Part shown: positions 59,353 to 64,000 of the stretch, piece after piece
Layout: every line of letters begins with the position of its first letter
Numbering within the stretch: position 1 is the first letter of the stretch
Origin: Clostridiales bacterium 1_7_47FAA
GTDB taxonomy: Bacteria; Bacillota; Clostridia; Lachnospirales; Lachnospiraceae
NCBI GenBank assembly: GCA_000155435.1
Contig: DS990262.1
Coordinates: 392,347 to 456,346, forward strand
Reading direction: 5' to 3'
DNA: 64,000 bases
Notes under the pieces: model-generated
Database searches by the model: none
Seen by the model: the letters and a program-made list of their open reading frames with translations, nothing else
What the model was told of the DNA's origin: nothing
Made by a program: the position numbers and the translations under genes

Positions 59353-60129
59353 ATGAGTGAAGAAATGAACAAGGAATTAGAAACAGAGGTAACTGCCCCA
59401 GTGACCGCAGAAGAGCCTGTGGAAACCATGGAGGATTTTGCGGCAGAGCTGGAGGCATCCTACCAGACACTGAACAAGAGGCATATTGAGCTGGCTGAGG
59501 AAGAAAGCGGCGAAGGCGCCAAGTGGGCCCAGTTTGCACAGATGATGGAAGACAAGACCGTGGTGAAGGTGAAAATCAGCGAGGCTGTCAAGGGCGGCGT
59601 GGTCACATCACTGGAGGAAGTGCGCGCATTCATCCCGGCATCCCAGCTGTCCACTGAGTATGTGGAGAAACTGGAAGACTGGCAGGGCAAGTATGTGGAG
59701 TGTGTGATCATCACCGTTGACCCTGAGAAGAAGAGGCTGGTGCTCTCCGGACGCGAGGTTGAGCGCGGCAAGAAGGAAGCTGAGAAGCAGGCGCGCATGG
59801 CACAGTTCAAGGCCGGTGATGTTGTGGAAGGTACCGTGGACAGCATCAAGCCTTACGGCGCATTCATCAAGCTGGACGAGGGTGTGGACGGACTGCTGCA
59901 CATCTCCCAGATCAGCACACAGAGGATTAAGCATCCGGGCGCAGTGCTTACGGAAGGACAGACCGTTAAGGTTAAGATCCTGAGCACGGATAACGGCAAG
60001 CTGAGCCTGAGCATGAGGGCGCTGGCTGAGCAGACCGCTGACCAGGAAGCACATGAGACATTTGACTACAAGGAGACCGGATCGGTGTCCACCGGGCTGG
60101 GTGACCTGTTAAAGGGGCTGAAGCTCTGA
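59353..60129 (+). CDS. S1 RNA-binding domain protein (two S1 modules)
   Basis: A 258-residue protein has an acidic N-terminus (Glu-rich, residues 1-45) and two S1-type OB folds: about 65-140 (TVVKVKISEAVKGGVVTSLE, FIPASQLS) and about 152-225 (GDVVEGTVDSIKPYGAFIKL, GVDGLLHISQIS, KILSTDNGKLSLSMRAL). It resembles a short ribosomal-protein-S1-like factor common in Clostridia and probably acts in mRNA binding or translation. It heads an operon with relQ and the genes beyond. Confidence 0.85.
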   Translation: MSEEMNKELETEVTAPVTAEEPVETMEDFAAELEASYQTLNKRHIELAEEESGEGAKWAQFAQMMEDKTVVKVKISEAVKGGVVTSLEEVRAFIPASQLSTEYVEKLEDWQGKYVECVIITVDPEKKRLVLSGREVERGKKEAEKQARMAQFKAGDVVEGTVDSIKPYGAFIKLDEGVDGLLHISQISTQRIKHPGAVLTEGQTVKVKILSTDNGKLSLSMRALAEQTADQEAHETFDYKETGSVSTGLGDLLKGLKL

Positions 60130-60160
60130 TCCGGTATTAACTAGATAAGGAGGGATAGGA

Positions 60161-60841
60161 ATGTCTAATATCCCCAAAACGGATGATCAGGTTGACCAAT
60201 GGCGTTCAGTCATGTTTTTATATGATTCAGCACTGAAGAAAGTTAATACTAAAATCGAGATATTGAATAACGAGTTTGTAAGCCGTTATGACTACAACCC
60301 GATTGAACATATCAAATCCCGGCTTAAGACGGCTGAGAGCATTGTGAAGAAACTGAAGAAGGACGGATATGAGGTATCCATCGAGAATATGATGGAACGG
60401 CTCAGCGATATTGCCGGAATACGGATCATCTGTTCCTTTACATCGGATATTTACCAGATTGCGGATATGATATCATCCCAGGGGGACGTGACGGTCCTTC
60501 ATGTAAAGGATTATATCAAGAATCCCAAGCCCAACGGATATAAGAGCTATCACATGGTTGTGACGGTCCCTGTGTATCTGACGGACGGCCCTGTGGAGAC
60601 CAAGGTGGAGATACAGATACGTTCGGTTGCCATGGACTTCTGGGCCAGCCTGGAACACAAGATTGCTTACAAGTTTGAGGGCAATGCGCCTGAGAACCTG
60701 CTAAAAGAGCTGAAGGCCTGTGCGGATATGGTGGATATGCTGGATGCCAAGATGTTCTCCCTCAATGAGGCCATCACGGCATTTGCAAAAGAACAGCGCC
60801 AGGATGAACTTAAAGGACAGACGGAAGAAGAATATAAGTGA
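60161..60841 (+). CDS. relQ: Small alarmone synthetase, GTP pyrophosphokinase (RelQ/YjbM-like)
   Basis: It makes (p)ppGpp from ATP and GDP/GTP. This 226-residue single-domain synthetase lacks a hydrolase domain. Landmarks are YDYNPIEHIKSRLKTAESIV, the ATP/GTP region ERLSDIAGIRIICSFTSDIY, and NPKPNGYKSYHMVVTVPV followed by VEIQIRSVAMDFWASLEHKI, the classic RelA/SpoT catalytic segment. It overlaps the next gene by 4 bp (GTGA), tying alarmone synthesis to a membrane phosphodiesterase gene. Confidence 0.92.
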   Translation: MSNIPKTDDQVDQWRSVMFLYDSALKKVNTKIEILNNEFVSRYDYNPIEHIKSRLKTAESIVKKLKKDGYEVSIENMMERLSDIAGIRIICSFTSDIYQIADMISSQGDVTVLHVKDYIKNPKPNGYKSYHMVVTVPVYLTDGPVETKVEIQIRSVAMDFWASLEHKIAYKFEGNAPENLLKELKACADMVDMLDAKMFSLNEAITAFAKEQRQDELKGQTEEEYK

Positions 60842-62655
60842 ACAGATTGATCAGGGAAACAGATCAGGTGATTAAACTGAACCTGCGCCAGCTGGCAGTA
60901 TTTGAAGTACTGTTCCGGCTGGTTGCAGGTACATTCTATATCAGGCTGGCAAACCAGCTGCTCAGGTTCTCTTTGCGCATGGCAGGGTACAGTTACCTTA
61001 CCATGAGTAATATGGGGGCCTTTCTTTGGCGTCCGTTTACCATTGCCTGCGTGGCCGCCGCCATAGCCGTGGGCATGGTCCTCATGGTGGTTGAAATCGC
61101 GGGCCTTATAACGGCTTACCAGGCATCCGCCTATTCAAGACGGATTGATTCCCTGTCCATATTAAAGGGCGCGGTGGATAAGGCAGTGGATGAGTGTAAG
61201 AAAAGGAACTGGAAGCTGCTGCCCCTGGCCTTTGCTGATTTCCTGATGATGAACAGTTTTCTGCTGCTCCGTCTGCTTACCAGGATAAAACCCGTCAATT
61301 TTGTCATGGCGGAGATTGTTCACGGCCCTGTTACCAGGATGGGCCTGGTGCTGGTGGTGGTGTTCCTGATCCTCATCGGCATTCCCACCATGCTGGTGTT
61401 TTTTACCTGTATGATAGAACAGAAGAATTTCCAGGATGGTTTCAGGCGCAGTATGGAGATCCTTGGACGGAAATGGCCCAGGGCCGTGGGCCTTCTGCTG
61501 GCGCTGAACCTGGTACTTATCCTGTTCCTGGTCCTGCTTCACTCCGTGATCGTGGTGGTGTCCGCGGTGGTGGTGACGCTGTTTGTGGAAAGCTATGCTG
61601 CAATGGCCGTACTGGCGGCTGTGTGCGCAAGGCTTGAACTGGTGGTGCTGTTTATCGGGACCATCCTGGTATCGGTGGTGGATTTTGGAGCGCTTACCGT
61701 GGTCTATTACCAGTTTGAACGAGGGCATGTCCATGGACAGCCGTGGGATTTTGGGATATCGGAGGATATGCACCTGGGCGGGATGCATATCAAACGGAAA
61801 TGGATGCTTACCATTACAGGCGCCCTGGCCGGAGCCAGCCTGTTCATGATTTTTGACATGGTGTACAACGGCGTATCCCCGGACTGGTCGGTCCTTGGCC
61901 AGACCGAGATAACTGCCCATAGGGGAAGTTCTAAAATGGCACCTGAGAATACCATGGCAGCCCTGGAGGCGGCCATGGAGGAAATGGCTGATTACAGTGA
62001 GATTGACGTGCAGACAACGGCGGACGGAATCGTGGTTGTGTGCCATGACCTGAACCTGAAGCGGGTGGCAGGGGTGGACCGGACCCTGGGCAGCATGACC
62101 TATTCCCAGCTGGAGCAGCTGGATGTGGGCAGCCATTTCTCGCCAACGTTTAAAGGGGAGCGGATTCCCACACTGAGGGAAGTGTTAGAAGCCTGCAAGG
62201 GGCGGATGAAGCTTAACATTGAGCTTAAGAATATCGGCAATGACACCAGCCTGCCGGAGCAGGTGGCTGCCCTGGTCAAGGAGTATGATATGGAGGACCA
62301 GTGTGTCATTACCTCGGTCAAGCTTAAGTACCTGGAGCGGATTAAGGCCATGGACCCGGACCTGAGGACCGGATATATACTGGCCGCGGCCTATGGGAAT
62401 TATTATGAGAGCGGGGATTTTGACTTTATCAGCATCCGTTCCAGCTTTGTAAGCCGCCGTCTGGTGGAGGCGGTCCATGAGGATGGTAAGGCAATCCATG
62501 TGTGGACCGTGAACAGCAAGACCGAGATGGACCAGATGAAGCTTCTAGGCGTGGACAATATCATTACAGATTATCCGGCCCGGGCGCGGGAGATACTCTA
62601 CAGGGAGGAAACCACGGAAACCCTGATGGAATACCTGAAAATGATGATACGATGA
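60838..62655 (+). CDS. Membrane glycerophosphodiester phosphodiesterase
   Basis: The 605-residue protein has two parts. Residues 1-340 form a membrane domain of about seven to eight helices. Residues about 355-590 form an extracytoplasmic-type GDPD domain: [43 protein letters not shown], and a late [14 protein letters not shown] enzymes split glycerophosphodiesters, in some cases lipoteichoic-acid or phospholipid derivatives. It starts with GTG overlapping the relQ stop. This membrane-GDPD layout is known in Firmicutes, but the substrate is not settled. Confidence 0.88.
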   Translation: MNRLIRETDQVIKLNLRQLAVFEVLFRLVAGTFYIRLANQLLRFSLRMAGYSYLTMSNMGAFLWRPFTIACVAAAIAVGMVLMVVEIAGLITAYQASAYSRRIDSLSILKGAVDKAVDECKKRNWKLLPLAFADFLMMNSFLLLRLLTRIKPVNFVMAEIVHGPVTRMGLVLVVVFLILIGIPTMLVFFTCMIEQKNFQDGFRRSMEILGRKWPRAVGLLLALNLVLILFLVLLHSVIVVVSAVVVTLFVESYAAMAVLAAVCARLELVVLFIGTILVSVVDFGALTVVYYQFERGHVHGQPWDFGISEDMHLGGMHIKRKWMLTITGALAGASLFMIFDMVYNGVSPDWSVLGQTEITAHRGSSKMAPENTMAALEAAMEEMADYSEIDVQTTADGIVVVCHDLNLKRVAGVDRTLGSMTYSQLEQLDVGSHFSPTFKGERIPTLREVLEACKGRMKLNIELKNIGNDTSLPEQVAALVKEYDMEDQCVITSVKLKYLERIKAMDPDLRTGYILAAAYGNYYESGDFDFISIRSSFVSRRLVEAVHEDGKAIHVWTVNSKTEMDQMKLLGVDNIITDYPARAREILYREETTETLMEYLKMMIR

Positions 62656-62671
62656 AAAGGAGACAATGCAT

Positions 62672-63124
62672 ATGAGAGCAGTGGTGCAGAGGGTGACCCG
62701 GGCCAGCGTGACAGTGGACGGTGAGCTGTTAGGAAGGATTGGAAAGGGTTTCATGATACTTCTGGGAGTGGCTGACGGGGATACGGTGCAGATGGCTGAA
62801 AAAATGGCGGACAAAATCTGCCGTTTAAGGATATTTGAGGATGAAAATGGAAAAACTAACCTATCACTGGCAGATGTGGAGGGGGAACTGCTGATTATCA
62901 GCCAGTTTACCCTGTATGCGGACTGCCGTAAGGGCAACCGCCCCAGTTTCATCAAAGCAGGCGCGCCCCAGATGGCGGAATCCCTGTATAAACGGTTCAT
63001 GGAACGGTGCAGCGAATACGTGGATGTGGTGGAAAAGGGACGGTTTGGCGCGGACATGAAGGTGGAGCTATTGAACGACGGGCCATTTACCCTGATGCTG
63101 GACAGCGATGAACTGTTTAAATAA
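62672..63124 (+). CDS. dtd: D-aminoacyl-tRNA deacylase
   Basis: It removes D-amino acids (and glycine from tRNA-Ala) wrongly attached to tRNA. The 150-residue protein begins [18 protein letters not shown] and has both active-site motifs: [17 protein letters not shown] and the C-terminal NDGPFT. The ATG at 62672 gives the conserved N-terminus and a good ribosome spacing from AAGGAG; an ATG at 62666 is too close. Confidence 0.94.
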   Translation: MRAVVQRVTRASVTVDGELLGRIGKGFMILLGVADGDTVQMAEKMADKICRLRIFEDENGKTNLSLADVEGELLIISQFTLYADCRKGNRPSFIKAGAPQMAESLYKRFMERCSEYVDVVEKGRFGADMKVELLNDGPFTLMLDSDELFK

Positions 63125-63159
63125 GCGGCAGGGCGCCGCTATGGGAGAGGAGTGATAAA

Positions 63160-63594
63160 ATGGCAAAATTAACAGAGGCAGTACTGTATTATAATCCGGG
63201 CAGGCCAGAGACCATGAAGCATGTGCCGATGATGAAGGGCGTGCTGGTGCGCATGGGCATACGGATCCGGAACATCGGCCCGGAACAGGTGATGGAGACC
63301 GTTGGATACCTGGCCGGAATGGATGGATTCCAGGCATCTGATAAAAAAACTGAAGGGCAGACTGAGGGGCAGGAGGAAGCAGGACTTCCGGTAATCCCGG
63401 TGGAAATGATGGTGCTTAAGCAGTTTTCCAACAGGCGCCTGGATGAGCTTTTAATGAACCTGAGGAAGGCCGGGGTGCCGAAGATTGGACTGAAGGCAGT
63501 GCTGACAGAGCACAACAGCACATGGACCTTCTACCATCTGTATGAGGAACTGAAGGAAGAGCATGAGACAATGACGGCGGGAAAAGGACAATGA
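63160..63594 (+). CDS. DUF3783-domain protein
   Basis: A 144-residue protein has a C-terminal DUF3783-like half (PVEMMVLKQFSNRRLDELLM, KAGVPKIGLKAVLTEHNSTW, LYEELKEEH) and an N-terminal part (TEAVLYYNPGRPETMKHVPM) resembling the small domain usually found with it. A short charged linker (KKTEGQTEGQEEAG) contains a GQTE-type repeat. Function unknown. It overlaps the next gene by 4 bp (ATGA), so they are co-translated. Confidence 0.75.
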   Translation: MAKLTEAVLYYNPGRPETMKHVPMMKGVLVRMGIRIRNIGPEQVMETVGYLAGMDGFQASDKKTEGQTEGQEEAGLPVIPVEMMVLKQFSNRRLDELLMNLRKAGVPKIGLKAVLTEHNSTWTFYHLYEELKEEHETMTAGKGQ

Positions 63595-64000
63595 CAGATC
63601 CGACCAGGAAAAGGCAGCTGGAGGAACTGGACCAGGTGGAACTGTGTACCAGGATCCTTTATCAGGCCAGGAATGAACTATATCTGAACATGAGGTTCCT
63701 GGACGTGTCCCTGAGCAGTCTTGGATTCGAGGCTGACTGGGGCCGCGGCGGGATTGCCACGGACGGCTGGCTCATCTACTATGGGCCGGAGTACCTTACC
63801 GGCCTGTTCAGCCAGGGCCGAAGTCTGGTAAACAGGGCGTATCTGCACATGCTGTTCCACTGTCTTTTCTGCCATATGTATACGCGTAAGGACAGGGATA
63901 AGGATTACTGGGACCTGGCATGTGATATTGCCATGGAATCCGTGATTGACGGACTCTATCAGAAGTGTGTCCATGTGCCGAAGAGTCCCCTTCGCAGGGA
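63591..64000 (+). CDS. VWA-like/DUF2201 putative metallopeptidase, 3'-truncated by the window
   Basis: The frame is open from the ATG at 63591 to the window edge (136 codons seen). The visible part (ELDQVELCTRILYQARNELY, FEADWGRGGIATDGWLIYYG, HMLFHCLFCHMY, DLACDIAMESVID) matches the N-terminal DUF2201 region of VWA-like proteins. Its HMLFHCLFCH motif is a metallopeptidase-like His cluster. In related genomes such a gene often neighbours an AAA+ (MoxR-like) ATPase, which would lie beyond the edge. Its start overlaps the DUF3783 stop. Confidence 0.7.
   Translation, partial: MTDPTRKRQLEELDQVELCTRILYQARNELYLNMRFLDVSLSSLGFEADWGRGGIATDGWLIYYGPEYLTGLFSQGRSLVNRAYLHMLFHCLFCHMYTRKDRDKDYWDLACDIAMESVIDGLYQKCVHVPKSPLRR

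Noticed and set aside
61162-62136. Long antisense frame (324 codons) within the GDPD gene
   Set aside because: Very rich in His/Gln, no known domain and no ribosome site; it is a shadow of the membrane domain's codon pattern.

Overview
The window looks like a chromosomal segment of an anaerobic Clostridia, most likely a Lachnospiraceae member close to Enterocloster/Clostridium. The basis is inference from gene content and style: GC near 50 percent with AT-rich intergenic DNA, strong AGGAGG-type ribosome sites, no respiratory genes, several rubrerythrins, a PerR repressor, and two large family-5 peptide ABC importers. No rRNA, tRNA, CRISPR array, phage gene or transposase was seen.

Layout. 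(1) 0-4.5 kb: a repeat-bearing hypothetical gene overlapped by a short SpoVG-like gene, then hisS-aspS and a coupled AT-rich VOC-fold gene. (2) 4.6-16.3 kb: a sigma-54-activator-like regulator whose ATPase motifs are destroyed, divergent from a peptide importer operon (lipoprotein, two permeases, two ATPases) followed by three peptidases (M20, isoaspartyl dipeptidase, M42). (3) 16.3-26.1 kb: a PucR/CdaR-type regulator divergent from a PEP-mutase/isocitrate-lyase-like enzyme, a second peptide-type importer with a fused double ATPase, and an NhaC-type antiporter. (4) 26.3-31.3 kb: metal homeostasis. An AT-rich membrane protein gene is followed by a CadC/SmtB repressor-HMA carrier-P1B ATPase operon; then come a nitroreductase, a DtxR-type regulator and an orphan FeoB-associated Cys-rich peptide. 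(5) 31.5-38.9 kb: an XRE-cupin regulator leading potABCD, then a lactonase-fold gene, aroC and rpiB. (6) 39-43.7 kb: nhaC with two tandem PatB/MalY-type PLP enzymes, divergent from a YheO-type regulator. (7) 43.7-57.2 kb: an oxidative-stress region with rubrerythrin, three nearly identical reverse-rubrerythrin genes, perR, a DEAD-box helicase, an AraC-HTH/ClpP pair and an MBL hydrolase. Between reverse-rubrerythrin copies 2 and 3 lies a five-gene Dlt-like operon (adenylation enzyme, PLP decarboxylase-like enzyme, carrier protein, MBOAT, SGNH-like protein). (8) 57.3-64 kb: PHP and LysR genes, then a housekeeping operon (S1 protein, small alarmone synthetase, membrane GDPD, dtd, DUF3783, and a DUF2201-type gene that runs off the end).

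How the parts work together. The best-supported regulatory picture is a PerR regulon. perR and all three reverse-rubrerythrin genes have the same promoter plan (TTGACA, 17 bp, a TATATT or TAGAAT -10) followed by a matching dyad with core AGTAAYnrTTACT, and PerR keeps all nine metal ligands of the family. The strongest candidate for an undescribed system is the Dlt-like operon at 50.2-55.9 kb: its logic is that of teichoic-acid D-alanylation, but a fold-III PLP enzyme is inserted between the adenylation enzyme and the carrier protein. Second is the ATPase-dead sigma-54-like regulator, whose own promoter is bracketed by a perfect 10-bp inverted repeat. A third theme is in-frame short tandem repeats or low-complexity inserts in four unrelated proteins.
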